64,000 bases of DNA, taken from the NCBI RefSeq assembly GCF_030811835.1, contig NZ_JAUSRO010000007.1, positions 1 through 64,000 on the forward strand. Reading direction: 5' to 3'. A program made the position numbers and the translations under genes. The notes below the pieces were generated by a model, which saw nothing but the letters and a program-made list of their open reading frames with translations, did not search any database and had not been told where the DNA came from. Positions 45,226-52,945 of this stretch are shown piece after piece (within the stretch, counting starts at the first letter, position 1; each line of letters starts with the position of its first letter). The stretch comes from Variovorax ginsengisoli. Its GTDB lineage: Bacteria > Pseudomonadota > Gammaproteobacteria > Burkholderiales > Burkholderiaceae_C.

Positions 45226-46623
45226 TTAGGCCACATCGTCGAGCAGCCGGACCTTCACGGTCTTGCCCTTGACGCGGCCGGTGGAGAGCTTGTGAGCGGC
45301 TTCCCGCGCGATGCGGCGGTCAACCGCCACATAGGTCGAGAATTCGTTCACATTGATCTTGCCGACCTGCTCTTTGGTGAAACCGGCTTCGCCGGTCAAC
45401 GCGCCGAGCACATCGCCGGCGCGGATCTTTTCCTTGCGACCGCCGACGATCTGCAATGTCGACATGGGCGGGCGCAGCGGCTCGCCGCTGCCAGGGGTGA
45501 GTGTGTCCAGCGGCTGCCATTGCGACTCACGCCCCTGCAACTGCTCGATCTTGCCGACGCTGCCCATCTCGTCCATGCTGGCGAGATTGAGCACGATGCC
45601 TTCGGCGTCGCCGCGGCCGGTGCGGCCGATGCGGTGGATGTGCACTTCCGAATCCGGCGTCACGTCGACGTTGATCACCGCCGCCAACTGCGCGATGTCC
45701 AGGCCGCGCGCGGCCACGTCGGTGGCCACCAGCACGGAGCAGCTGCGGTTGGCGAACTGCACCAGGACCTGGTCGCGTTCGCGTTGTTCCAGCTCGCCGA
45801 ACAGCGCCATGGCGCTCAGGCCCTGCGCCTGCAGCACCGCCACCAGGTCGCGGCATTGCTGCTTGGTGTTGCAGAAGGCCAGCGTGCTCTGGGGGCGGAA
45901 GTGGTCGAGCAGGCGCGAGACGACGTGCAGCCGCTCGTTGTTCGTCACCTGGTACCAGTGCTGGACGATCTTGCCCTCTTCGTGCTGCGCCTGCACCGTG
46001 ATCTGCTGCGGCGCCTTCATGAACTGGGCGCTCAGCTTGGCGATGCCTTCGGGGTACGTGGCCGAGAACAGCAAGGTCTGGCGCGTGACCGGGCACTGGC
46101 GCGCCACGGTGACGATGTCCTCGAAGAAGCCCATGTCCAGCATGCGGTCGGCTTCGTCGAGCACCAGCGTGTTGAGCGCCGAGAGTTCGAGGTTGCCGCG
46201 CTCCAGGTGGTCCATGATGCGGCCGGGCGTGCCCACCACGATGTGGGCGCCATGTTCGAGGCTGGCGGTTTGCCCGCGCAGCGCGACGCCGCCGCACAGC
46301 GTGACGACCTTCACGTTCTCTTCCGCGCGCGCCAGGCGGCGGATTTCGGTGGTGACCTGGTCGGCGAGTTCGCGCGTCGGGCACAGCACCATGGCCTGCA
46401 CCGCAAAACGACGCGCATTGAGATTGGCCAGCAGGGCCAGCGTAAAGGCGGCGGTCTTGCCGCTGCCGGTCTTGGCCTGCGCGATCAGATCCTTGCCGAG
46501 CAGCGCCACCGGCAGACTGGCCGCCTGGATGGGCGTCATCTGCGTGTAGCCGAGCTGCGTGAGGTTGGCGAGCGTCTGCGGCGCGAGCGGCAGCGTGCCG
46601 AAACCGAGGGCGGAATCTGTCAC
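45226..46623 (-). CDS. dbpA: DEAD-box ATP-dependent RNA helicase DbpA
   Basis: The 465-residue protein has all DEAD-box motifs: Q motif YTQMTPIQAASLP, AKTGSGKTAAF (Walker A), PTRELADQV, VGTPGRIMDHL, VLDEADRMLD (DEAD), FSATYPEG (SAT), TDVAARGLDIAQLAAVIN and HIHRIGRTGRGD. A C-terminal RNA-binding domain of DbpA type begins at about 390 (MSTLQIVGGRKEKIRAGDVLGALTG), which in DbpA recognises hairpin 92 of 23S rRNA. Its role is in 50S assembly. It follows infA by 8 nt. Translation-related cold-shock operons with this pair are common in the group. Confidence 0.92.
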   Translation of the reverse strand: MTDSALGFGTLPLAPQTLANLTQLGYTQMTPIQAASLPVALLGKDLIAQAKTGSGKTAAFTLALLANLNARRFAVQAMVLCPTRELADQVTTEIRRLARAEENVKVVTLCGGVALRGQTASLEHGAHIVVGTPGRIMDHLERGNLELSALNTLVLDEADRMLDMGFFEDIVTVARQCPVTRQTLLFSATYPEGIAKLSAQFMKAPQQITVQAQHEEGKIVQHWYQVTNNERLHVVSRLLDHFRPQSTLAFCNTKQQCRDLVAVLQAQGLSAMALFGELEQRERDQVLVQFANRSCSVLVATDVAARGLDIAQLAAVINVDVTPDSEVHIHRIGRTGRGDAEGIVLNLASMDEMGSVGKIEQLQGRESQWQPLDTLTPGSGEPLRPPMSTLQIVGGRKEKIRAGDVLGALTGEAGFTKEQVGKINVNEFSTYVAVDRRIAREAAHKLSTGRVKGKTVKVRLLDDVA

Positions 46624-46631
46624 GTGGGCAA

Positions 46632-46898
46632 TCAGCGGCGCTGCGAGTTGTTCGGCGAGACCGGCGGCGGTCCGCGGCGTTCCAGATGGCGGAACGTGAT
46701 GCGGCCCTTGGTCAGGTCGTAGGGGGAAAGCTCCAGCGACACCTTGTCACCCGCCAGGATGCGGATGTGGTGCTTGCGCATCTTGCCGCCGCTGTAGGCG
46801 ATCAGCTGATGACCGTTGTCCAGCGTGACGCGATAGCGCGAGTCGGGCAGGACTTCGGTCACCGCCCCGTTCATTTCGATCAGTTCTTCCTTGGCCAT
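46632..46898 (-). CDS. infA: Translation initiation factor IF-1, cold-type paralogue with C-terminal extension
   Basis: This 88-residue protein is an S1-like OB fold: [71 protein letters not shown] matches IF-1. After residue 72 or so it continues with a Pro/Arg-rich extension ([15 protein letters not shown]) that is absent from the ordinary 72-residue protein. Many Burkholderiales have such a second infA. IF-1 binds the ribosomal A site and aids initiation. It lies between a small hypothetical gene and dbpA on one strand. Confidence 0.92.
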   Translation of the reverse strand: MAKEELIEMNGAVTEVLPDSRYRVTLDNGHQLIAYSGGKMRKHHIRILAGDKVSLELSPYDLTKGRITFRHLERRGPPPVSPNNSQRR

Positions 46899-46951
46899 GA
46901 ATTACCTCTGAATGGTTGTCGTGTGATTGGATGAGAAAACGGTGCGCCCGT

Positions 46952-47209
46952 TCAGGCTGCGCAGGGGGTCGACGGCAGGCTCGGCGCAGTGCGTTCGCGC
47001 ACCCAGCCCAGGCCTTCGTTGACCGCATAGTGCGAGGCGGCGGCGTGGCTGCCGAAGCACGGGGTGAAACGCATCACGCGGTCGTGCATGCCGTTGCCGC
47101 GGCCCGAACGGATCGACACGGACGCTGCGAAGCGCCCGTTGTCCAGGTTCTTGATAAGGGGCGAGACCAGGTACTTGCCGACTGCGATGCTGTGTTGAAT
47201 GATGTCCAT
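46952..47209 (-). CDS. Small hypothetical protein upstream of infA
   Basis: The 85-residue product (MDIIQHSIAVGKYLVSPLIK ... FAASVSIRSGRGNGMHDRVMRFTPCFGSHAAASHYAVNEGLGWV) has a mixed alpha/beta pattern with a strand-loop ASVSIRSGRG and helix ASHYAVNEGLGWV. I recognise no enzymatic motif. It begins the leftward infA-dbpA transcript 53 nt before infA. The 313-nt stretch before it up to 47522 holds no gene and may be a long cold-shock-type leader (inference). Confidence 0.65.
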   Translation of the reverse strand: MDIIQHSIAVGKYLVSPLIKNLDNGRFAASVSIRSGRGNGMHDRVMRFTPCFGSHAAASHYAVNEGLGWVRERTAPSLPSTPCAA

Positions 47210-47522
47210 TGAAAGCCTTGAGGCGCCCGCTCTGTGGGCAGGTCGCCATGAAAATTATTGATGAAACTGGCGTAAGCCGGCCTGAATGGCGCGGCAGACG
47301 CGCTATTCGCTTCAACAAGAACGAAGGCAGTGGTGGCATTCATGGGCGCCCGGTCTGGCGCTCCAACACACTGTGAGAGCTGGCTTGAAAAGTAGGTGGC
47401 CCGGTGATCCGCAGATGCACAGGCCAGCCGGCGATATGACGAAATTCTTCGTCGTGATATCGAAACGAACCCTGGATTATAGGCTTTCCCCCAGGATTGC
47501 GCACTTCGTGTCGCTGCTCCTA
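47210..47522 (-). other. Long gene-free leader upstream of the infA cluster
   Basis: No convincing reading frame is present. A long untranslated leader is common for cold-shock mRNAs, and the downstream genes (infA, dbpA) fit that role. I see no specific cold-box sequence that I can name, so this is a suggestion only. Confidence 0.3.
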
Positions 47523-47572
47523 CCCCCATCGGGGGCAACACCGGCGGCCCGGCGGAGCCGGTTCCGCGGTGT
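47523..47572. repeat. Tandem hairpins with nested palindrome
   Basis: A hairpin CCCCC-ATC-GGGGG (47523-47535) is followed by a nested palindrome (47538-47572) with inner arms CCGGC/GCCGG around GGA and outer arms ACACCGGCGG/CCGCGGTGT (one bulge). It lies 37 nt beyond the 3' end of the leftward isomerase gene and may end or stabilise its transcript. It also looks like a dispersed intergenic repeat. Confidence 0.6.
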
Positions 47573-47608
47573 TTCTGGGGTTTTGGCTTGCCCTGCGGGC
47601 TTTGCCTG

Positions 47609-48664
47609 TTAGCCAATACCCAGCATTTTTCGGTTGGCGGCGGCGTCGATGCTGCCTGCGGCGAAGTCGTCGAAGGCGCGGTCGGCGACGTGGATGATGT
47701 GGTCGGCGATGAACTTCGCGCCTTCGCGGGCGCCGTCCTCGGGGTGCTTGATGCAGCACTCCCACTCGAGCACGGCCCAGCCGGGAAAGTCGTATTGCGC
47801 CATCTTGGAGAAGATGGCCTTGAAGTCGACCTGGCCGTCGCCGAGCGAACGGAAGCGGCCCGCACGGTGGATCCACGGCTGGAAGCCGCCGTACACGCCC
47901 TGCTTACCGGTCGGGTTGAACTCGGCGTCCTTCACGTGGAAGACCTTGATGCGCTCGTGGAAGTGGTCGATGTAGGCCAGGTAGTCGAGCTGCTGCAGCA
48001 GGAAATGGCTGGGGTCGTAGAGCAGGCAGGCGCGCGGATGCTGGCCCACGCGGTCGAGGAACATCTCGTAGCTCACGCCGTCGTGCAGGTCTTCGCCCGG
48101 ATGGACCTCGTAGGCCACGTCCACGCCCGCGTCGTCGAAGGCGTTGAGGATCGGCAGCCAGCGGCGCGCCAGCTCGTCGAAGGCTTCCTCGATCAGGCCC
48201 GGCGGACGCGGCGGCCACGAATACAGGTACGGCCAGGCCAGCGCGCCGGAAAAGGTGGCGTGCGCCTTGAGGCCCAGCCGTGCGGACGCCCTGGCGGCGA
48301 GCTTGAGTTGCTCGACCGCCCACTGCTGGCGCGCCACCGGATTGCCGCGCACTTCGGGTGCCGCAAAGCCGTCGAAACCAGCGTCGTAGGCCGGGTGCAC
48401 GGCCACCAGCTGGCCCTGCAGGTGGGTCGACAGCTCGGTGATCTCCAGGCCGTGCCGGGCGAGCGTGCCCTGGATCTCCTCGCAGTAGGTGGCGCTTTCG
48501 GCGGCTAGCTGGAGGTCGATCAGGCGTGCGTCCCAGCTGGGGATCTGGACGCCTTTGTAGCCCAGCCCCGCCGCCCAGCCGGCGATCGCGTCGAGCGAAT
48601 GGAATGGAGCGCTGTCTCCGACGAACTGGGCCAGGAAGATGGCCGGCCCCTGGATGGTCTTCAT
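47609..48664 (-). CDS. Sugar phosphate isomerase/epimerase (xylose isomerase-like TIM barrel)
   Basis: This 351-residue TIM barrel has the metal ligands of the AP-endonuclease-2/xylose isomerase family: YEVHPGEDLHD (Glu), LLYDPSHFLLQQ (Asp and His), IKVFHVKDAEF (His/Asp) and VLEWECCIKHPEDGAREG (Glu). Such proteins isomerise or epimerise sugars or inositols with divalent metals. The substrate is not evident; no other sugar genes are adjacent. The ATG at 48664 follows a plausible Shine-Dalgarno region on the minus strand. It is divergent from the peptidase C26 gene. Confidence 0.85.
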   Translation of the reverse strand: MKTIQGPAIFLAQFVGDSAPFHSLDAIAGWAAGLGYKGVQIPSWDARLIDLQLAAESATYCEEIQGTLARHGLEITELSTHLQGQLVAVHPAYDAGFDGFAAPEVRGNPVARQQWAVEQLKLAARASARLGLKAHATFSGALAWPYLYSWPPRPPGLIEEAFDELARRWLPILNAFDDAGVDVAYEVHPGEDLHDGVSYEMFLDRVGQHPRACLLYDPSHFLLQQLDYLAYIDHFHERIKVFHVKDAEFNPTGKQGVYGGFQPWIHRAGRFRSLGDGQVDFKAIFSKMAQYDFPGWAVLEWECCIKHPEDGAREGAKFIADHIIHVADRAFDDFAAGSIDAAANRKMLGIG

Positions 48665-48787
48665 CGTGTTGTCCTCTCGGTGGTGTCTTGCGGCGTTGTG
48701 GAAAGCATACTTGGCATGCCGTCCGACCCCCGGACCTCGGCCGCCGGTAGCACAATGAATTTCTCTTTTCGTACTGCGCCAGAAGCC

Positions 48788-49684
48788 ATGCCCCACACCG
48801 TTGCCGGCCGCCTCAAGATTGGATTGTCCGCCTGCTTCCAGCACGCCGACCCCGCCCGGTCTCTGTTCACCAACAAGACGCTGCAGTACGTCGAGCAATC
48901 GATCGCGCACTGGCTCATGTCGGCCGGCGCCATGGTGGTCATGGTGCCTTGCCCGACGGGCGAGACGGCACGCGGCGACACCAACCTCTCGCACTACGCC
49001 GAATGGCTCGATGGCGTGGTGATGCACGGCGGGGTCGACGTCTGGCCCGGCAGCTATGGGGAAGAGCCGCTGCGCGAGGCGTGGATCGGCGACCGCATCC
49101 GCGATCTCTACGACCTGGCGCTGGTGGAAGCCTTCGAGCAGGCCGGCAAGCCGATCTTCGGTGTCTGCCGCGGTCTGCAGCTGATCAACGTGGCCTTCGG
49201 CGGCACGCTGTTCCAGGACATCGCGACGCAGCATCCGAACGCGCTGCAACACCGCGACCCGGTCAGCTACGACCAGAACTTCCACGACATCGTGATGGTC
49301 GAGGGCACGAAGCTGTCGCAGATGTACCCGGGTGTGCAGCACGCGCGGGTCAACAGCATCCATCACCAGGGCATCAAGGACCTGGCGCCGGGCTTCGAGG
49401 TCGAAGCCTGGAGCTATCCCGACCGTGTGCCTGAGGCCATTCGCCGGGTGCAGCGCAGCGACGGGCGCGGTCCGCGCAGCTACATCGCGGCCACGCAGTG
49501 GCATCCCGAATTCCATCGCGCCGGCAGCACGATCAGCACGGTGGACGACACGGCCATCCTCCACGACTTCCTGGGCGCCTGCACCGCCGCGCGCGTGCAG
49601 CCGGCGCGGCCTCATCGCAGCACGCCGGGCAAGATCCGCGACCGTGCAGCGCGCATGCTGCGCCAGGCGCTGCTGCGCACTTGA
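48788..49684 (+). CDS. Class I glutamine amidotransferase-like hydrolase (peptidase C26, PuuD-like)
   Basis: The 298-residue protein has the C26 hallmarks: GVVMHGGVDVWPGSYG, the nucleophile elbow FGVCRGLQLINVAFGGTLFQDI with the catalytic Cys, SIHHQGIKDLAPGF and TQWHPEFHRAGS with the catalytic His. Related enzymes hydrolyse gamma-glutamyl-gamma-aminobutyrate in putrescine breakdown. ATG 48788 (MPHTVAG) is preferred; ATG 48755 would add eleven residues. A basic C-terminal tail (RPHRSTPGKIRDRAARMLRQAL) follows the catalytic domain. The exact gamma-glutamyl substrate is unknown. Confidence 0.83.
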   Translation: MPHTVAGRLKIGLSACFQHADPARSLFTNKTLQYVEQSIAHWLMSAGAMVVMVPCPTGETARGDTNLSHYAEWLDGVVMHGGVDVWPGSYGEEPLREAWIGDRIRDLYDLALVEAFEQAGKPIFGVCRGLQLINVAFGGTLFQDIATQHPNALQHRDPVSYDQNFHDIVMVEGTKLSQMYPGVQHARVNSIHHQGIKDLAPGFEVEAWSYPDRVPEAIRRVQRSDGRGPRSYIAATQWHPEFHRAGSTISTVDDTAILHDFLGACTAARVQPARPHRSTPGKIRDRAARMLRQALLRT

Positions 49685-49709
49685 GTGCGCAGGCGGTGCA
49701 CCGGGCGAT

Positions 49710-50642
49710 TCAGCGCGGGTCGGTCGCCAGCAGCAGGTCGACCATCGAACGCAGGCTCTCCTGCAGTTCAAAGGCGCCGACCTCGTCGAGCGCGAGCGTG
49801 GCCTCGTCCATATAGAGGCGCCGGTTGATCTCCACCTGGATGCTGTGGCGGTTCGCCGCCGGATGGCCGTGGCGGCGGACCAGTTCCACACCCTTGTACG
49901 GATGGTTGTAGTCCACGCTGTAGCCTCGGCTGCGCAAGTGCGCGCAGAGCGCCTGCGACAGCGCCGGGCTGGCAGTGGTGCCGTCGCGGTCGCCGATCAC
50001 GAAATCCGCATGCGCCAGTCCGGGAAAGTCGGTCGCATGGCTGCCGGCGATGGCCGGCATCGAATGGCAGTTGATGTGGATGCTGTAGCCATGCCGCGCG
50101 TGCGCTGCGTCGATCGCCTCGGCCACGGCCGCGTGGTACGGCACCCAGCAGTGCGCGATCCGCGCGGCGACCTCGTCCACGCCCAGCAGCCTGTCGTAGA
50201 TCGGCAGGCCTTCGTCGGTGAGCTTCCAGATCAGGCCCTTGCCCAGGCGCACCTTGGCCAGCACCCGAGGGTCGGTCGCCAGCGGCCCGTGCCACGGGCC
50301 GTCGAGCAGGGTGGTGTCGAGCTCTGTGGTGTCGCGGTTGGCGTCGAGGTAGCTGCGCGGAAAATGCGCTTCCACCCAGGCCACGCCCAGCTCCGGCGCG
50401 AAGGCGTAGAGTTTTTCGACGTGCGTGTCCTCGGCGCGTCGCAGCGTGAGCAGGTCGCAGACCGGCCGAAAGTCGGCCGGATAGAACGTGCCGCTGTGCG
50501 GCGAATCGAGCACCAGTGGCGTGGTGCCCGGCAGGGACGTGACGCGGCGCTGCTCGCCGTCGGCGGCGAGCCCGTCATCTGCGTGGCGAGGACGCGTCTG
50601 GATCAGCTTCAGGACGGGATGCATCGGCGCTTTCTCATGCAT
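49710..50642 (-). CDS. N-formylglutamate amidohydrolase family protein
   Basis: The 310-residue protein has the FGase signature LVLDSPHSGTFYPADF near the start, then VEAHFPRSYLDANRD and IHINCHSMPAIAGSH, with His/Glu ligands for zinc. FGase removes formate from N-formylglutamate in histidine degradation, but no hut genes are in the window, so another N-acyl substrate is possible. The ATG at 50642 directly follows the stop of the Bug gene; an in-frame ATG at 50624, behind GAGAAAG, is equally plausible. It is probably cotranscribed with the Bug gene upstream. Confidence 0.85.
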   Translation of the reverse strand: MHEKAPMHPVLKLIQTRPRHADDGLAADGEQRRVTSLPGTTPLVLDSPHSGTFYPADFRPVCDLLTLRRAEDTHVEKLYAFAPELGVAWVEAHFPRSYLDANRDTTELDTTLLDGPWHGPLATDPRVLAKVRLGKGLIWKLTDEGLPIYDRLLGVDEVAARIAHCWVPYHAAVAEAIDAAHARHGYSIHINCHSMPAIAGSHATDFPGLAHADFVIGDRDGTTASPALSQALCAHLRSRGYSVDYNHPYKGVELVRRHGHPAANRHSIQVEINRRLYMDEATLALDEVGAFELQESLRSMVDLLLATDPR

Positions 50643-50643
50643 A

Positions 50644-51606
50644 TCAGTCCAGGCGGATGCGGGCGAAGGCAGCCACCTTCTTCATTTTCTCGATCTCGCT
50701 GACCAGCTGCTTCTCGAACTCGGCCGGCGTGTTGCCCGAGCCGTAGAGTCCCTGCAGGGCCAGGCGCTCGCGCACCGAGGGGTCCTTCAGCGCGGTGGCC
50801 ACCGCCTGCTGCATGCGCAGCACGATCGGCGCGGGCGTGCCGGCCGGTGCGACCAGGCCGAACCACGACGGGTCGTTGTTCGCCGGGTAGCCGAGTTCGG
50901 CATAGGTCGGCACGTCCGGCAGCACGTCCAGGCGGCTGGGCCACGACACGGCCAGCGCGCGCAGCTTGCCCGATTTCACGTACGGCAGCGACGATGCCAC
51001 CTGGTCGAAGTACACCGACACCTGGCCGGCCAGCACGTCGTTCACGGCCGGACCTGCACCACGGTAGGGGATGTGCACCATCGAGGTTCCGGTGCTGCTC
51101 TTGAACAGCTCGCCCCACATGTGACCGATGGTGCCGTTGCCGGGCGATGCGTAAGACACCTTGCCCGGGTTGGCCTTGAGGTACTTCACCAGCTCGGCGA
51201 AGTTGGCCACCGGCAGTTCCTTCGGGTTGATGACGATCACCCCAGGTGCCTTCACCAGCTCCGTCACTGCCACGAAACCCTTGATCGGGTCATAGGGCAG
51301 CTTCTGGTAGACGGCCGGGTTCACGCCGTGGGTGGACAGCGTGGCCACGCCGAAGGTCAGGCCGTCCGGTGCGGAGCGTGCCACCTCGGCCATGCCGATC
51401 GAGCCGCCCGCGCCGGCGCGGTTGTCGACCACCACGGGCTGCTGGAGGATCTGCGCCAGCGGCTCGGACAGCACGCGCGCGGTGATGTCGGTGGCGCCAC
51501 CTGGAGGGAAGGGCACGACCATGCGGATGGGCCGGCCTTGGGCCCAGGATATTCCAGGAAGGATGCTGGCGGCGACAAGAGCGGAAAGAAGGTGACGACG
51601 ATGCAT
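50644..51606 (-). CDS. Bug/TctC-family periplasmic binding protein
   Basis: The 320-residue protein has a signal peptide (MHRRHLLSALVAASILPGISWAQ) and Bug motifs: RPIRMVVPFPPGGATDITAR, VVDNRAGAGGSIGM, YASPGNGTIGHM and IPYRGAGPAVNDVLAGQVSVYFD. It probably binds a carboxylate. It is divergent from a LysR gene with a palindrome between and heads an apparent two-gene unit with the amidohydrolase downstream, so the ligand may be an N-formyl or N-acyl amino acid (inference). Confidence 0.88.
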   Translation of the reverse strand: MHRRHLLSALVAASILPGISWAQGRPIRMVVPFPPGGATDITARVLSEPLAQILQQPVVVDNRAGAGGSIGMAEVARSAPDGLTFGVATLSTHGVNPAVYQKLPYDPIKGFVAVTELVKAPGVIVINPKELPVANFAELVKYLKANPGKVSYASPGNGTIGHMWGELFKSSTGTSMVHIPYRGAGPAVNDVLAGQVSVYFDQVASSLPYVKSGKLRALAVSWPSRLDVLPDVPTYAELGYPANNDPSWFGLVAPAGTPAPIVLRMQQAVATALKDPSVRERLALQGLYGSGNTPAEFEKQLVSEIEKMKKVAAFARIRLD

Positions 51607-51679
51607 GAGTTGTTACCAGCGAGAAATGGGAAATGGAGCGGAATGCTGCGTTGTATGAAGCAAAGGATATACCTGATAA

Positions 51680-51696
51680 CATTCCAAATTGGAATG
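51680..51696. promoter_or_regulatory. Palindrome in the Bug/LysR divergent region
   Basis: The sequence CATTCCAAATTGGAATG has perfect 8-bp arms around a central A and lies 19 nt before the LysR ATG. It is a good LysR operator candidate and contains a T-N11-A core. Confidence 0.6.
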
Positions 51697-51715
51697 ATTT
51701 GATGGGTGCTTTTGA

Positions 51716-52678
51716 ATGTCGCTTCGCCGCCTGAACCCGCCGCTCAACCTGCTGCGCGCCTTTTCCACCGTCGCGCGTTTCGGCGGCGTCTCCCGCGCGG
51801 CCGAAGCGCTGCACCTCACCCAGGGCGCCGTCAGCAAGCAGGTGCAGGAACTCGAACGCTGGATCGGCGTGCCGCTGTTCGAGCGCAGTCGCAAGCGCCT
51901 GACCCTCACGCCTGCGGGCGAACGCTACGAAAAGGCAGTGCGCGCCGTGCTCGCAAGACTGGAAGCCGCCACCCTCGAACTCATCACCAGCGGCGACGGT
52001 GGCGGTGCCCTGCATCTGTCGACCTTGCCGACCTTCGGCGCCAAGTGGCTGATTCCGCGGCTGCCGGACTTCCAGCGCGTGCATCCGCAGATCACCCTGC
52101 ATTTCGTGCCCTTCGTGCACGGCTACGATTTCCAGCGGCCCGAGCTCGACTGCTCCATCCTGTTCGGCGATGGCCACTGGCCGGGCGCGCGCTCGCACTA
52201 CCTGGCCGGCCAGGACGTCGCGTTGATCGCGCCCCGCACGGGCCTGGCCGAAGTGCCCATCCGCTCGCCGCAGGACCTGGCGCGTTGCACGCTGCTGCGC
52301 CATGTGAGCGTGCCGCAATCGTGGCTGCAGTGGAGCGAGGCGCACGGCGTGCGCGGGCTCGACCCGCTGGCCGGGCCGCAGTTCGACCAGTTCCAGACCA
52401 TGATCCGCGCCGTGATGGTGGGCATGGGCGTGGCGCTGGTGCCGCGCTGCCTGGTACAGGACGAGATCGGCTCGGGGCTGGTCGAGGAGCCGCTGCCGGG
52501 AGGCGGGTACCGGGGCGACACCGGCTATTGGTTCTGCTACCCGGAGGGGCGCGGGCAACTGGCCACGCTGGGCCACTTCCGCAACTGGCTGCTGCCGATG
52601 GCCGAGCAGGCCGTGGAAGCGACGGCGGCACTGCAGCCGCCGCCCGTGGCGACGGTTACTTCTTCTCGTACCGGCTGA
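51716..52678 (+). CDS. LysR-family regulator (GcvA-like)
   Basis: The 320-residue protein has a LysR helix-turn-helix (LNLLRAFSTVARFGGVSRAAEALHLTQGAVSKQVQELERWIGVPLFERSRKRLTLTPAG) and a co-inducer domain with a GcvA-like layout (LSTLPTFGAKWLIPRLPDFQRVHP, DCSILFGDGHWPG and VGMGVALVPRCLV). It is divergent from the Bug/FGase pair and most likely controls it. The start at 51716 fits the family N-terminus. Its end overlaps the convergent lipoprotein gene by 23 nt. Confidence 0.88.
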   Translation: MSLRRLNPPLNLLRAFSTVARFGGVSRAAEALHLTQGAVSKQVQELERWIGVPLFERSRKRLTLTPAGERYEKAVRAVLARLEAATLELITSGDGGGALHLSTLPTFGAKWLIPRLPDFQRVHPQITLHFVPFVHGYDFQRPELDCSILFGDGHWPGARSHYLAGQDVALIAPRTGLAEVPIRSPQDLARCTLLRHVSVPQSWLQWSEAHGVRGLDPLAGPQFDQFQTMIRAVMVGMGVALVPRCLVQDEIGSGLVEEPLPGGGYRGDTGYWFCYPEGRGQLATLGHFRNWLLPMAEQAVEATAALQPPPVATVTSSRTG

Positions 52679-52826
52679 CGCCGGCGTCGATCGTGCCGAA
52701 CACCTCCACCCCGCTGCGCGAGGCGCCGGCCCGGTTGTCGTCCGCCCGGTGATCGCCCGCGTTCGGCACGCCGCTGCAGGCCGAAACGAAGGCCAGTGCG
52801 ACCAGGACGATGCTCAAGAACTTCAA
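52656..52826 (-). CDS. Small lipoprotein
   Basis: The 56-residue product starts at a TTG (52826) and reads MKFLSIVLVALAFVSACSGV, a lipoprotein signal with lipobox FVSAC, followed by a short polar mature region (PNAGDHRADDNRAGASRSGVEVFGTIDAGVSRYEKK). I know of no function. The gene lies downstream of topB on the same strand, 119 nt away, and overlaps the convergent LysR gene by 23 nt. No longer in-frame ATG start makes sense, since upstream sequence codes nothing recognisable. Confidence 0.6.
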   Translation of the reverse strand: MKFLSIVLVALAFVSACSGVPNAGDHRADDNRAGASRSGVEVFGTIDAGVSRYEKK

Positions 52827-52945
52827 ATTGGGACTCCGAAAGTGTCGTTCCACTATAGGCGGGCCAGGCGGGGGCGCACGTAAGAACATGTACCAACCCC
52901 CGCGGGCCGTGCGGTCACCCCCAACGGTGCAGGGGGTGGCGGATC

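Noticed and set aside
47286..47612. Rightward 108-codon frame upstream of the isomerase 3' end
   Set aside because: It has no family features and covers the hairpin repeats; base composition explains the open frame.
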